From: Xanthocytophaga flava
GTDB taxonomy: Bacteria > Bacteroidota > Bacteroidia > Cytophagales > 172606-1
Reading direction: 5' to 3'
Length of the DNA stretch: 64,000 bases
Assembly (NCBI RefSeq): GCF_030068545.1
Contig: NZ_JASJOR010000005.1
Coordinates: 1 to 64,000 of the forward strand
Below are positions 24,581 to 33,860 of the stretch, one piece after another. Numbering within the stretch: position 1 is the stretch's first letter; each line of letters begins with the position of its first letter. Below the pieces are notes generated by a model. That model did no database searches and was not told the origin of the DNA. It was given only the letters and a program-made list of their open reading frames with translations. A program made the position numbers and the translations under genes.

Positions 24581-26266
24581 ATGAATAAAAATAAATTTGC
24601 TTCTTTGGTTGTTCTTATAGCTGTGTTTTTTGGAACAATTGCTTGTAAGAATCAATTGGATGTCGGTAATCCAAATGAACCTACCGTAGATCAAAATGTA
24701 ATAACAGAATCTGGACTTATCTCTTTAGCTCAGGGAGGAGTGTATATCAATGGTTTCTATAATGGAGATGGTTGGTTGGGAGACAGTTATTTTTCCTTAC
24801 CTTGGGGATATAACGAGTTAATGGCCGATAATTTGGGTGCTGATGCCTCAAACAATCAGGTTAGTACAATTGGTGTACCTGATTATATAGTTTACGATGA
24901 TGGAACCAAGGTTACTAACTCATCTCCTTCTATAGGCATAATTCGTACTTATAATACAAGGGCTTCAACAGGTGCTAGTAATAATCCTATCTATTATCAG
25001 TGGTTGAACATGTATGCCTTAAACAACGCTTGTAATGTGGTTTTGACTAAAATAGATGGTATCACCTTTACTGGTGATGCTGCTACTAAGGCTAATACAT
25101 TTAAGGCGTGGTGTTATTGGTGGAAAGGCTATGCATATGCTTCTATTGGGTCTATGTATTATTCTGGTCTTATTATTGAAGACGTTAGTGGTGCTAATAG
25201 TATACCTAATGGAAACTATGTTTTACATGATGTTATTATTGATAAATCCAATGAATATTTTAAATTGGCCGCAACTACATTAGATGGGATTACTACTACT
25301 AGTGATTATCAGGAAGTTTTAGGTCAGTTGATTCCTGAGTTCTGTCAGGTGGGAAATGGAGGAGTACCAAGTCCTGAAATGTGGAAGCGCAATATTAATA
25401 CTATGTTAGCCCGTAATATATTGATTAATAAGCTCGCTCCCTTTGTTGATGGCAACCCTAATGCTACAATTACCAAGTCGTCGACAAGTGCAATGTCAAC
25501 TTCTGATTGGAATGATGTACTTACATATGCTACTAATGGTATTAAAGAAGGTGATTATGTATTTACAGGGAGAAGTCCTGCAAATAACTATTTTTTCTCT
25601 CCAAGTGGAGGAACTGCAGCTGCTTTAACTACAGGTATAAATACTTCTGCAACTTTCAGGATTAGTGAACGTTTTACTCAAAATTTTAAAGAGGGAGATA
25701 AAAGATTTTCCAATAATTTTGATCAAACTACTACTTATAAAAATAGCTATTCATTCACCACACGACATAGTATGATTGATGGCGGAAATGGTCAAGCTGG
25801 AGTTTATGTTTATGGTAGTCAAACCGAAGGCGAATATGAAGTATTTATTGCTGGATCATATGAGGAAAATGCTCTAATGCTTGCCGAAGCAAATATTCGC
25901 TTGGGGAATACAGACCAAGGACTTTCTTATGTGGATGATGTAAGAAATTATATGGGGGCTGGTATTGCTCCTGTTTCAGGTAAAGGTTTGTCATTGGCAG
26001 GCGCTTTAACAGAATTAGTAAAAGAAAGAAGAGTCGCTCTTATATTTAGAGGATTGTCTTTCTATGATAATAGAAGGTGGGGATGGACGTATGATATAGC
26101 TAATGGTGGTGGTAGTTATGGTAATACTGTGGTTACTACAGGTGGTACAGTATACACTAATGCAACTATTAATTACAACTTCCTGGATTATTGGGATGTG
26201 CCTGCTGACGAATCTGAGTTAAATCCGTCAACAAGTGAGGTGGCTACTAAAAATCCTAACTTCTAG
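24581..26266 (+). CDS. SusD/RagB-family surface lipoprotein
   Basis: The 561-residue protein has a lipoprotein signal with FFGTIAC|KNQLDVGNPNEP at about 17-30. It contains the TPR-type helical core of SusD proteins, including an N-terminal glycan-contact region, the mid-section SYEENALMLAEANIRLGNTD, GLSYVDDVRNYMGAG and the family hallmark LVKERRVALIFRGLSFYDNRR near residue 480. SusD is the substrate-capturing lid of the adjacent SusC transporter. A rho-independent terminator follows, so the transport pair is its own transcript. Confidence 0.95.
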   Translation: MNKNKFASLVVLIAVFFGTIACKNQLDVGNPNEPTVDQNVITESGLISLAQGGVYINGFYNGDGWLGDSYFSLPWGYNELMADNLGADASNNQVSTIGVPDYIVYDDGTKVTNSSPSIGIIRTYNTRASTGASNNPIYYQWLNMYALNNACNVVLTKIDGITFTGDAATKANTFKAWCYWWKGYAYASIGSMYYSGLIIEDVSGANSIPNGNYVLHDVIIDKSNEYFKLAATTLDGITTTSDYQEVLGQLIPEFCQVGNGGVPSPEMWKRNINTMLARNILINKLAPFVDGNPNATITKSSTSAMSTSDWNDVLTYATNGIKEGDYVFTGRSPANNYFFSPSGGTAAALTTGINTSATFRISERFTQNFKEGDKRFSNNFDQTTTYKNSYSFTTRHSMIDGGNGQAGVYVYGSQTEGEYEVFIAGSYEENALMLAEANIRLGNTDQGLSYVDDVRNYMGAGIAPVSGKGLSLAGALTELVKERRVALIFRGLSFYDNRRWGWTYDIANGGGSYGNTVVTTGGTVYTNATINYNFLDYWDVPADESELNPSTSEVATKNPNF

Positions 26267-26289
26267 TTAGATTTAAAGTTTGATAATAG

Positions 26290-26321
26290 GCAAAGCCACA
26301 TCCTTATGGATGTGGTTTTGC
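26290..26321 (+). terminator. Terminator after the SusC/SusD pair
   Basis: GCAAAGCCACATCC (26290-26303), TTAT, GGATGTGGTTTTGC (26308-26321) form a 14-bp stem with one G-T pair. The trailing run is only partly T-rich. Confidence 0.75.
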
Positions 26322-26372
26322 GCTTTATGGAGTTTTGGCAATATTTGCAAAACACCTAAATCATTTTTTTTG

Positions 26373-27212
26373 ATGAGCTATAGAAAAATTTTTACCCTGC
26401 TTACACTATTCATTGCAATTAGTGATTTTGTTTTTGCTGCCAAAGTTGATACTGTAGAAACAGTAAGTGTTGTCATGAACAAAAAAATTAAGGCAGTCGT
26501 GATTACACCTGATGCCTATACAAGTGGCAAAGAATTTCCTGTAGTGTATCTATTACACGGCTATAGTGGCAATTATTCAGATTGGATTAAGAAAGCAGTT
26601 GCTATCCGGGAATATGCAGATCTTTATAAAATGATTATTGTATGTCCGGATGGTGGATATTCAAGTTGGTATTTTGATAGCCCTATGGATTCAAAGTGGA
26701 AATATGATACCTATGTGGCAGATGAATTGGTGAAATGGGTGGATAAAACCTATAAAACAGTGAAAAGCCCCGCAGGAAGGTCTATTACTGGCTTGAGCAT
26801 GGGTGGACATGGTGCCTTATATCTGGCATTACGTCATCAGGATGTATTTGGCGCAGCCGGAAGTATGAGTGGTGGAGTGGATATAAGACCTTTCCCAAAG
26901 AACTGGGAGATTGCATCCCGTTTAGGAAAATATGCTGAACAACCTGAGAATTGGGAAAAGCATACGGTTGTCAATATGTTGCATCTGCTGACTCCTGGCG
27001 CATTAACCCTTCTTATCGATTGTGGCACAGAAGACTTTTTCTTTCAGGTGAATGAAGAGCTGCATAAAAAGTTATTGGAACGAAATATTCCTCACGATTA
27101 TATAACCCGCCCTGGAGCACACAATTGGGATTACTGGGCAAATGCTGTTCAGTACCAGCTTTTGTTTATGCATAATTTCTTTCAGAAGAGTACTAAGGTA
27201 AATAAAGGGTAG
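26373..27212 (+). CDS. Secreted alpha/beta-hydrolase esterase
   Basis: ATG 26373 (MSYRKIFTLLTLFIAISDFV) gives a signal peptide, so the frame start at 26280 inside the terminator is rejected. The 279-residue enzyme belongs to the esterase D/antigen 85 type: FPVVYLLHGYSGNYSDW, the nucleophile elbow GLSMGGHGALYLALRH (Ser in G-L-S-M-G), an Asp in LLIDCGTEDFFFQVN and a His in TRPGAHNWDYW complete the triad. Close relatives include acetyl- and feruloyl-esterases that deacylate plant polysaccharides. It follows the SusC/SusD genes but lies after a terminator. A carbohydrate-esterase role linked to that pair is inferred. Confidence 0.88.
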   Translation: MSYRKIFTLLTLFIAISDFVFAAKVDTVETVSVVMNKKIKAVVITPDAYTSGKEFPVVYLLHGYSGNYSDWIKKAVAIREYADLYKMIIVCPDGGYSSWYFDSPMDSKWKYDTYVADELVKWVDKTYKTVKSPAGRSITGLSMGGHGALYLALRHQDVFGAAGSMSGGVDIRPFPKNWEIASRLGKYAEQPENWEKHTVVNMLHLLTPGALTLLIDCGTEDFFFQVNEELHKKLLERNIPHDYITRPGAHNWDYWANAVQYQLLFMHNFFQKSTKVNKG

Positions 27213-27255
27213 TTACATTATCTTTTAGGGTATATTATTTAACAGGTTGGTTTCG

Positions 27256-27263
27256 TACTTTTG
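27256..27263 (+). promoter_or_regulatory. Predicted -7 promoter box for rsmH
   Basis: TACTTTTG is an exact TAnnTTTG match, 24 bases before the TTG start of rsmH. No good -33 TTTG is seen at 19-21 bases, so the leader would be very short if this is used. Confidence 0.4.
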
Positions 27264-27286
27264 CAGTATACTATTTCGTTACTACC

Positions 27287-28186
27287 TTGTATCATATTCC
27301 TGTTTTATTAAAAGAATGTATTGATGGCCTGAATATTAAGCCCGATGGAGTTTATGTGGATGTAACTTTCGGGGGAGGAGGCCATTCCAGATTGATAACA
27401 GAACATTTAACAACTGGAAAGCTGTTTTCCTTTGATCAGGATGAAGATGCCGTTGCCAATGCAGAAAGTATAACCTATCCGGGATTCCAGCTTATTAAAG
27501 CCAATTTCCGTCATCTGCGTAAATTTCTGAAGTTATATGGTGCTGCTAAAGTAGATGGTATTCTGGGAGATTTGGGTATTTCTTCTCATCAGATAGATGC
27601 TCCGGCACGTGGTTTTTCAACCCGTTTTCCTGCACAACTGGATATGCGAATGGATCAGACGGGAGATATTTCTGCTCGTGATATTGTGAATTCCTATAGT
27701 GAAGAACAGTTGCATAAGATATTAGGGATGTACGGTGAAGTGAAAAATGCTCGTACACTGGCAGCTGCCATTACACGCAATCGTTTTTCGAAATCTATTG
27801 AGACTACCAATGATCTGATAAGCATCTTGCAGCAGTATGCACCGAAGGGCAAAGAATACAAGTATTATGCTCAGGTGTTTCAGGCATTGAGGATAGAAGT
27901 AAACCAGGAACTGGCAGCTCTGGAAGAAATGTTGTCACAATCGGCAGATGTGCTGAAACCAGGAGGGCGGTTGGTAATTATGTCTTATCACTCGCTGGAG
28001 GATCGATTGGTAAAGAACTTTATTCGTACAGGAAAATTTAGCGGAGATGCTGATAAAGACTTATATGGAAATACCAATGTGCCTTTCCATGTTATTTCCA
28101 AGAAGCCGATAGAGCCTGATGCAGACGAAATTGCCCGAAATCCCCGTGCCCGTAGTGCTAAGCTACGAATAGCAGAACGTTTGTAA
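27287..28186 (+). CDS. rsmH: 16S rRNA (cytosine1402-N4)-methyltransferase RsmH
   Basis: RsmH methylates N4 of C1402 in 16S rRNA with SAM. The protein is 299 residues, close to family size. It opens with the family N-terminus YHIPVLLKECIDGLNIKPDG, SAM motif I in VDVTFGGGGHS, then LFSFDQDEDAVANA, a FRHLRKF segment, DGILGDLGISSHQID and the C-terminal signature IMSYHSLEDRLVKNFIR. The start codon is TTG; no ATG lies upstream in frame before the promoter box and the N-terminus fits the family exactly from here. It is followed by an FtsL-like gene, the usual start of the division/cell-wall cluster, but mraZ, ftsI and murE are absent. Confidence 0.95.
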   Translation: MYHIPVLLKECIDGLNIKPDGVYVDVTFGGGGHSRLITEHLTTGKLFSFDQDEDAVANAESITYPGFQLIKANFRHLRKFLKLYGAAKVDGILGDLGISSHQIDAPARGFSTRFPAQLDMRMDQTGDISARDIVNSYSEEQLHKILGMYGEVKNARTLAAAITRNRFSKSIETTNDLISILQQYAPKGKEYKYYAQVFQALRIEVNQELAALEEMLSQSADVLKPGGRLVIMSYHSLEDRLVKNFIRTGKFSGDADKDLYGNTNVPFHVISKKPIEPDADEIARNPRARSAKLRIAERL

Positions 28187-28229
28187 TTGTTGTTAATGAA
28201 AACTGATAGCGTGATATAGAATACATATT

Positions 28230-28622
28230 ATGGCAACAAATACCTATAAAGAACCCGTTAAACAAAATTCCAAAATTGAAACCAAACGGAAACAAGTGAA
28301 TTTCTTTCGGTTTCTGGAAGGATATCTGAGTTTGGGAGGTGTTTTTGAGCAGGGATTACCTATTCGTTATATTCCTCATATACTGTTTCTGACATTTCTG
28401 GGTATTATTTACATTGGCAATATTCACTATGCAGAAAAGAATGTGCGTAAGTTAACCCGTCTGAAAAAAGAAGTAGATGATTTGAGAGCTGACTATACAA
28501 CTACCCAATCTGAATACATGCAGGCCAGTAAACAATCCGATGTAGCTACCAAGGTTTCTAAGTTTGGATTGGTAGAGAGTTCAACGCCTCCTTATAAAAT
28601 CATTGTTAAAAAAGAAAAATAA
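28230..28622 (+). CDS. FtsL-like cell-division protein
   Basis: The 130-residue bitopic protein has a cytoplasmic N-terminus of about 50 residues, one membrane helix (IPHILFLTFLGIIYIGNIHY, about 49-68), and a periplasmic coiled coil (VRKLTRLKKEVDDLRADYTT). This is the layout of FtsL, a member of the FtsQLB divisome subcomplex. Sequence similarity in the family is low, so the call relies on topology and on position 43 bases after rsmH. The PBP gene that normally follows in Bacteroidota is missing here, replaced by a ferredoxin-like gene. Confidence 0.8.
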   Translation: MATNTYKEPVKQNSKIETKRKQVNFFRFLEGYLSLGGVFEQGLPIRYIPHILFLTFLGIIYIGNIHYAEKNVRKLTRLKKEVDDLRADYTTTQSEYMQASKQSDVATKVSKFGLVESSTPPYKIIVKKEK

Positions 28623-28690
28623 ATCCTAAAAAGATACCAGGTTTGGTATGCTTGTGTTGAGAATATTGAATATTTAACTGTCTAAAAGAT

Positions 28691-28969
28691 ATGAGTAAAT
28701 TTCATGCACCTGAGAAGTCGATATTTATCTGTACGGGAAGTAAGTGTGGAAAGCGTGGAGGTAAAGATATGTGTAAAACATTGAAGCATCATATCAAGGA
28801 TGCAGATTTGAAAGATACAATAGAAGTCGTTCGGATAGAATGTACAGACCGCTGCAAGTTTGCACCTATACTATCCATACAACCTGCGAATATATGGCTC
28901 AAAGAATATGAGGAGAGAGATGCACTGCGTATTCTGAAGCTGGCGATCGATGGCCAGGCTGAATCCTAA
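28691..28969 (+). CDS. Thioredoxin-fold [2Fe-2S] ferredoxin
   Basis: The 92-residue protein matches the thin (2Fe-2S) ferredoxin family. The cluster ligands are Cys14 and Cys19 in FICTGSKCGKRGG and Cys51 and Cys55 in IECTDRCKF, the CX4C...CX3C pattern of these domains. An extra Cys at 28 may be a spare. Such proteins carry electrons in the cytoplasm for unknown partners. It is downstream of the FtsL-like gene by about 70 bases and closed by a perfect terminator, so it may share that transcript without sharing function. Confidence 0.85.
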   Translation: MSKFHAPEKSIFICTGSKCGKRGGKDMCKTLKHHIKDADLKDTIEVVRIECTDRCKFAPILSIQPANIWLKEYEERDALRILKLAIDGQAES

Positions 28970-29012
28970 TATTACAGACGTTTATTGATATTGGAGAATT
29001 GAAGACAAATAA

Positions 29013-29043
29013 AAAAACTCGTAGCCATTAGCTACGAGTTTTT
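29013..29043. terminator. Bidirectional terminator before the RND operon end
   Basis: AAAAACTCGTAGC (29013-29025), CATTA, GCTACGAGTTTTT (29031-29043): 13 perfect pairs with A and T runs, between convergent genes. Confidence 0.92.
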
Positions 29044-29066
29044 GCGTTATTTCAGAATGGGAAAAA

Positions 29067-32000
29067 TTATTCGGCAGGAACTTCAGTGGCTGGAGTATGT
29101 GTCACAACTCCAGATCTTCTTCCGCCTGATTTTTTTAAGAAACGGTCTTTGATCTTTTCTACATTATAGTACATACAAGGTACAATCACCAGTGTTAGGA
29201 ATGTTGTGGCTAACAATCCAAAAATGATTGTCCAGGCCAATGGTCCCCAGAAGACAGAACTCTCTCCTCCAATAAATATATTAGGATTAAAGCGAGTAAA
29301 TAATCCGGCGAAGTCAACATTCAGTCCTACACCTAAAGGAATCAAGCCAAGTATTGCTGCAGATGCCGTTAGGATTACAGGTGTTAAACGAGTAGCACCT
29401 CCATCCACAATGGCTGTCTTCAGGTCTTCACCACGCATGCGTAACTCTTCAATAAACTCCATAAGGATGATACCATTCTTTACAACTATACCTGCCAGCG
29501 CTATAAATCCAACACCTGTCATAATAATGGAAATAGTCATACCTGTTAAGGAGAAACCTAGTAGTATACCTATCAAACTAAATACAATTGTAGCAAAAAT
29601 GATAACTGGCTTGGTGATAGAGTTAAACTGAAGCACCATGATAAAGAACATCAAACCAACTGCCGTAAGGAATGCTATGGTAAGGAAATCCTGAGTTTCT
29701 TTTTGGTCTTCCTGCTCACCTGCTGTTTTTACACTATATCCTTCTGGTAGAGTAAGACTGGAAAGCACCTGACTGTTAATCGCACCGACAATCTCATTGG
29801 CATTGTAACCAGGCATTACTTCAGAACCCAGTGTGATAAGGCGTTCCTGATCTTTTCTATTGATACCACTAAACGTAGTTCCATAATGGATATTGGCCAC
29901 TGAGTTGAGAGGGATCTGACGGAAACCTCCTGTTGCTATATCCATGTAACCTATTTGCATAGCTAACAACGTTTCAATCTGTTTCCGTTGACTCTCTTTT
30001 ACACGGATCTGAACCGGATATTCATCTTTGTTATCTCTGAACTTAGTAGCTTCTGCTCCGAAGAGTGCAGTACGTACAAATAGAGCAATTGTTTGAGTAG
30101 AGATACCTTCTCTTTCTGCTTTTTCTTTATCGATATCAATGATGATCTCAGGTTTGTTCATCACCAGATCAGACTTCAGGTTCTCAATACCTTCAATACC
30201 ATTCTTTTTGATACCATCGCGAACTTCTTTCTCTATTTTCAATAATTGATTAAAGTCCTCCCCAGCAATTTCTATACTGATAGGCTTACCTGTTTGTGGA
30301 CCATTACGTTCACGTTCAACAGAGATTTCTGTACCTGGAATGCCTTTTACTTTTGCACTGATGGCTTCCATGATTTCTGTTGTGGATACACCAATACGCT
30401 CATTCAGGTCTACAAACGCAATCGTAATTTTACTTTTGTAGGATGCAGGTTGACGATCCGCTGCATTTTGAGGATCACCCGCATTCACACCCACATTGGT
30501 AATAATGGATTGAATTACCGGATTGCGATGCCCATTGGGAAGAGTCGTCACTTCTGCAATTCTTTTTTCAATTATTCGGGTTATTGAATCTGTAACAGCA
30601 GCGTCAGTACCTACAGGTAGCTTATTGTATACATACACAAAGTCAGGTTCACCGCTAGGGAAGAAAATAACTTTAGGTTTCATAATACCTGTTACCACAA
30701 ATGAGATAACAAGCACAACGATAGAGGCCAGAATAAATAGCCAAGATCTATATCCTATCAAAGCAAATGAAAGCAATCTTCTGTATCCGTTCTTTAACTT
30801 AGGTAAGAAACGATCCTGGAAAGCAAAGATCATCGGATTAAACAGATAATGATTGGCTACATATAGTACAATTACAAAGAGCATAAAATTACCTGCACCT
30901 ACATGTATCATATAACCCAGTACTGCCAGTACTGCCATGATGATAAGCGGACGAATCAATGGTTTGAAACCTTTATTCGCTTTATGATCTTCTGTGTTTT
31001 TCATAAAGTCAACAGCAAACACAGGGTTCATTACAAAGGCCACAAACAAGGAGGCAAATAAGGTTGCAATCAATGTAATAGGCAGATATTTCATAAACTC
31101 ACCTACTATACCAGGCCAGAATAGCAATGGGATAAAAGGTGCTACGTTTACTAATGTTCCACTCAACACAGGTGCAAATACCTCACCTGCAGCCTTTTTA
31201 GCTGCTTGTTTAATTGACAGATTCTCATCATGAAAAATACGGTGTGTATTTTCAATTACCACAATAGCGTCATCCACTACTATACCCAAAGCGAGCAGGA
31301 ATGCAAACATTACTACCGTGTTGAGTGTAAATTTGAGGTCCGGATTAATCCATGCAATGATTGAGATAATCAAGAATGCCATCAAAGACGACAGAGGTAC
31401 AGATAGTCCCACAAAGAACGCATCTGTAGTACCCATGAAGAACATCAATACAAACACCACAAAGATGAAACCTAAAATAACCGTTGCAATTAAGTCATTT
31501 AAAGTATTCTTGGTACGTTCAGATGTATCGCCTGTAACTGTTATCGATAAACCTTCAGGGAATCTATGTTCTTCAAAATCTTTAATGAGTTCTTCTATCT
31601 TCTCAGAGGCAGAGATCAGGTTTTCACCACCACGTTTAATTACGTTTAGTGTGATTACTGTCTTTCCATCCAATCGGGCATAATCCTGTTTCTCTTTGAA
31701 TCCATCTGCTACATCCGCGATTTCTTTCAGGAATTTCGCATTTCCACGAGCAGAACGAACGATTACATTTTCAATTTGCTGTACATTTTTGAATTCTCCT
31801 GCAACCCGTAACGTCCGGCGTACTCCTGATGTATTTAATTCACCTCCTGAGATGTTGATGTTTTCAGCTGCTACTGCCTGGTTAATATCATTAAATGTGA
31901 TACCAGCTGCTTGCATCTTGAATATATCTACATTCACCTGAAATTCTCTTTCAAGAGCCCCTACGATATCTACCCGGTTAATTTCTGGTAGCTCTTCAAT

Positions 32001-32543
32001 CGCATCTTCCATATCCTCTGCATAGTCTTTCAGTTTATGCAACGGATAGTTACCTGCCAGGTTAATATTCATGATCGGGATCTCAGATAATTCGATTTCC
32101 TGTATCTGAGGTTCCTGATCTAGCTTTGTAGGTAAATCCGGACGTGCTTTGTCTACTGCATCACGAACCAGATCCTTGGCATCAGAAATGGATATACCTG
32201 TATTGAACTCAACTATAACCAGTGAAAACCCTTCTAACGAAGTTGAGGTTACCTTTTTTACATTCTTTACTGATTTTAGCTGTTTCTCGATGTGTTTGGT
32301 AATAATGTTTTCAACATCGGCCGGGCTTGTACCAAATTGCACAGTTTGAATGGTAAACTGCGGAAGTACAATATCCGGAAAGTTCTCTTTGGGTAAACTG
32401 GAATAAGTAAAGAACCCAACCAAAGAGATAATGGCTGTCATGACGTACATTGTGGTTTTATTCTCAATAAACCACTCTGTCGGCTTAAACCGTTTAAATT
32501 TTTCTTCCTGATCTATCTCAGGTTTATGAGTATGTTGTGCCAT
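29067..32543 (-). CDS. RND-family efflux pump inner-membrane permease
   Basis: The 1158-residue protein is an AcrB/MexB-type proton-driven exporter (HAE family). Twelve-helix RND topology is visible, with TM1 after KPTEWFIENKTTMYVMTAII, the proton-relay Asp pair in LALGIVVDDAIVVIEN, and Lys in LAGIVVKNGIILMEF near residue 1025. It is longer than AcrB (1049). An insert after TM6, FKPLIRPLIIMAVLAVLGYM and then a second hydrophobic stretch, adds helices between the two halves. It is the last gene of the TetR-TolC-adaptor-RND operon; 122 bases separate it from the adaptor. Export of drugs, dyes or metabolites is inferred from family; substrate is unknown. Confidence 0.95.
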   Translation of the reverse strand: MAQHTHKPEIDQEEKFKRFKPTEWFIENKTTMYVMTAIISLVGFFTYSSLPKENFPDIVLPQFTIQTVQFGTSPADVENIITKHIEKQLKSVKNVKKVTSTSLEGFSLVIVEFNTGISISDAKDLVRDAVDKARPDLPTKLDQEPQIQEIELSEIPIMNINLAGNYPLHKLKDYAEDMEDAIEELPEINRVDIVGALEREFQVNVDIFKMQAAGITFNDINQAVAAENINISGGELNTSGVRRTLRVAGEFKNVQQIENVIVRSARGNAKFLKEIADVADGFKEKQDYARLDGKTVITLNVIKRGGENLISASEKIEELIKDFEEHRFPEGLSITVTGDTSERTKNTLNDLIATVILGFIFVVFVLMFFMGTTDAFFVGLSVPLSSLMAFLIISIIAWINPDLKFTLNTVVMFAFLLALGIVVDDAIVVIENTHRIFHDENLSIKQAAKKAAGEVFAPVLSGTLVNVAPFIPLLFWPGIVGEFMKYLPITLIATLFASLFVAFVMNPVFAVDFMKNTEDHKANKGFKPLIRPLIIMAVLAVLGYMIHVGAGNFMLFVIVLYVANHYLFNPMIFAFQDRFLPKLKNGYRRLLSFALIGYRSWLFILASIVVLVISFVVTGIMKPKVIFFPSGEPDFVYVYNKLPVGTDAAVTDSITRIIEKRIAEVTTLPNGHRNPVIQSIITNVGVNAGDPQNAADRQPASYKSKITIAFVDLNERIGVSTTEIMEAISAKVKGIPGTEISVERERNGPQTGKPISIEIAGEDFNQLLKIEKEVRDGIKKNGIEGIENLKSDLVMNKPEIIIDIDKEKAEREGISTQTIALFVRTALFGAEATKFRDNKDEYPVQIRVKESQRKQIETLLAMQIGYMDIATGGFRQIPLNSVANIHYGTTFSGINRKDQERLITLGSEVMPGYNANEIVGAINSQVLSSLTLPEGYSVKTAGEQEDQKETQDFLTIAFLTAVGLMFFIMVLQFNSITKPVIIFATIVFSLIGILLGFSLTGMTISIIMTGVGFIALAGIVVKNGIILMEFIEELRMRGEDLKTAIVDGGATRLTPVILTASAAILGLIPLGVGLNVDFAGLFTRFNPNIFIGGESSVFWGPLAWTIIFGLLATTFLTLVIVPCMYYNVEKIKDRFLKKSGGRRSGVVTHTPATEVPAE

Positions 32544-32664
32544 AATATAATATGGTAAGAGTATATTCGTAAGTTATAAAGTACAGAAGAACTGTAACTT
32601 GCTTGTAACATCAGGAAGTTGTAAAGATGATTGAAAGAGCTCGAATCAAATCTTTACATTATCT

Positions 32665-33816
32665 TTACTTGCTGGCAACTTGCTGATTAACTTTAATTAC
32701 CTGACCGTCTACAAGGTCTTGACTTCCAACAGTAATAAGCTGACTACCTGCATCCAATCCTGATGTGATTTCGACTTTACCATTGTAAGAAAGTCCTTGA
32801 GTCACTTTTTTAGCTTTGGCAACAGTCTTTCCACCTTCATTAGCCGCAACGTATATGATATTACCTGATTCTGTATTTTGTACCAGATTTTGGTCAATTA
32901 CCAGAGCGTTATTTTTGGTTTTATCATTGATGTTAACCACAGCTAACAAGTTTGGCTTAAACTTATTGTCTTTGTTTGGAACACTAATTTCAATATCAAA
33001 AGTACGGGTCATCGAATTAACTACCTGACCAACAAAGGTAAGACGAGCCTGAATTTCTTCATCAATATCCGGAAACTTAACAGTCACAGGATCACCTACT
33101 TTAATGGAGTTGATGTACGCATCTGCTACTTTCGCTTTTACTCTCATCTCAGCCAGATTCACAACCTGAACAGCAGGTGCGCCAGGGGCAGCCATCTCAC
33201 CAATCTTTACATTGACTGCGTTTACAGTTCCATTGATAGGAGATGTAACCCGTGTCATAGCAATCTGTGTTTGCAGAGTAGCTATCTGGCGTTCTACCCC
33301 TTCTTTTTGATTTTTAGCTTGAAGGTATTGAATCTCTGAACCTATTTGCTGTTTCCAAAGGTTTTCCTGACGTTCAAATGTTGTCTTGGCTAGTTCGTAT
33401 CCAGTCTGTAATTGTGCCAGATTCTGCCGAAGTGTGGCATCATCCGTAACCAACAGTACTTGTCCAGCTTTTACATAGTCTCCCTCTTTTACATATACCT
33501 GAGTTACATTGCCACCCATTTTAGGGGTTACGTTGATATTGTTGCGAGAGTCAAGAGATCCCTGTATTTCCACAAAATGTTTGAATGTTTGTGGTTGTAC
33601 AGTAGTTGTCATTACAGTGGTAATGCGTGTGCTATCCGTTTTATTTGTTCCCAGCTCCTTCTCCAGTGCTACAATTTTAGTTTCAAGCTCTGCTTTTTGT
33701 TCTTTTAATTTAGCAAGTTCTGCCTTTTTGTCTCCTCCTGAACCACAAGCTACTGCTAAAAGTGTAGTGGCTGCTAAAAGTGAGGTCTTACTGGTTTTTA
33801 TGATCGTATTTTTCAT
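32665..33816 (-). CDS. RND efflux periplasmic adaptor lipoprotein
   Basis: ATG 33816 (MKNTIIKTSKTSLLAATTLL) is preferred over 33828. A lipobox LLAVAC|GSGG places the lipid anchor near residue 24. A coiled coil (AELAKLKEQKAELETKIVAL) precedes the barrel-sandwich core (GDYVKAGQVLLVTDD, VTSPINGTVNAVNVKIGEM), a hairpin domain and a membrane-proximal domain ending at the C-terminus. The adaptor bridges the RND permease and the TolC-type channel encoded next door. The N-terminal coil before the first lipoyl half is longer than usual. Confidence 0.93.
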   Translation of the reverse strand: MKNTIIKTSKTSLLAATTLLAVACGSGGDKKAELAKLKEQKAELETKIVALEKELGTNKTDSTRITTVMTTTVQPQTFKHFVEIQGSLDSRNNINVTPKMGGNVTQVYVKEGDYVKAGQVLLVTDDATLRQNLAQLQTGYELAKTTFERQENLWKQQIGSEIQYLQAKNQKEGVERQIATLQTQIAMTRVTSPINGTVNAVNVKIGEMAAPGAPAVQVVNLAEMRVKAKVADAYINSIKVGDPVTVKFPDIDEEIQARLTFVGQVVNSMTRTFDIEISVPNKDNKFKPNLLAVVNINDKTKNNALVIDQNLVQNTESGNIIYVAANEGGKTVAKAKKVTQGLSYNGKVEITSGLDAGSQLITVGSQDLVDGQVIKVNQQVASK

Positions 33817-33860
33817 ATATAAAGTCAATTTGTATAGTTATATCAGAATTGTATGGGTGT

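Noticed and set aside
29206..31941. Plus-strand frames within the RND gene
   Set aside because: Shadows of the long minus-strand coding region, low complexity and no starts.
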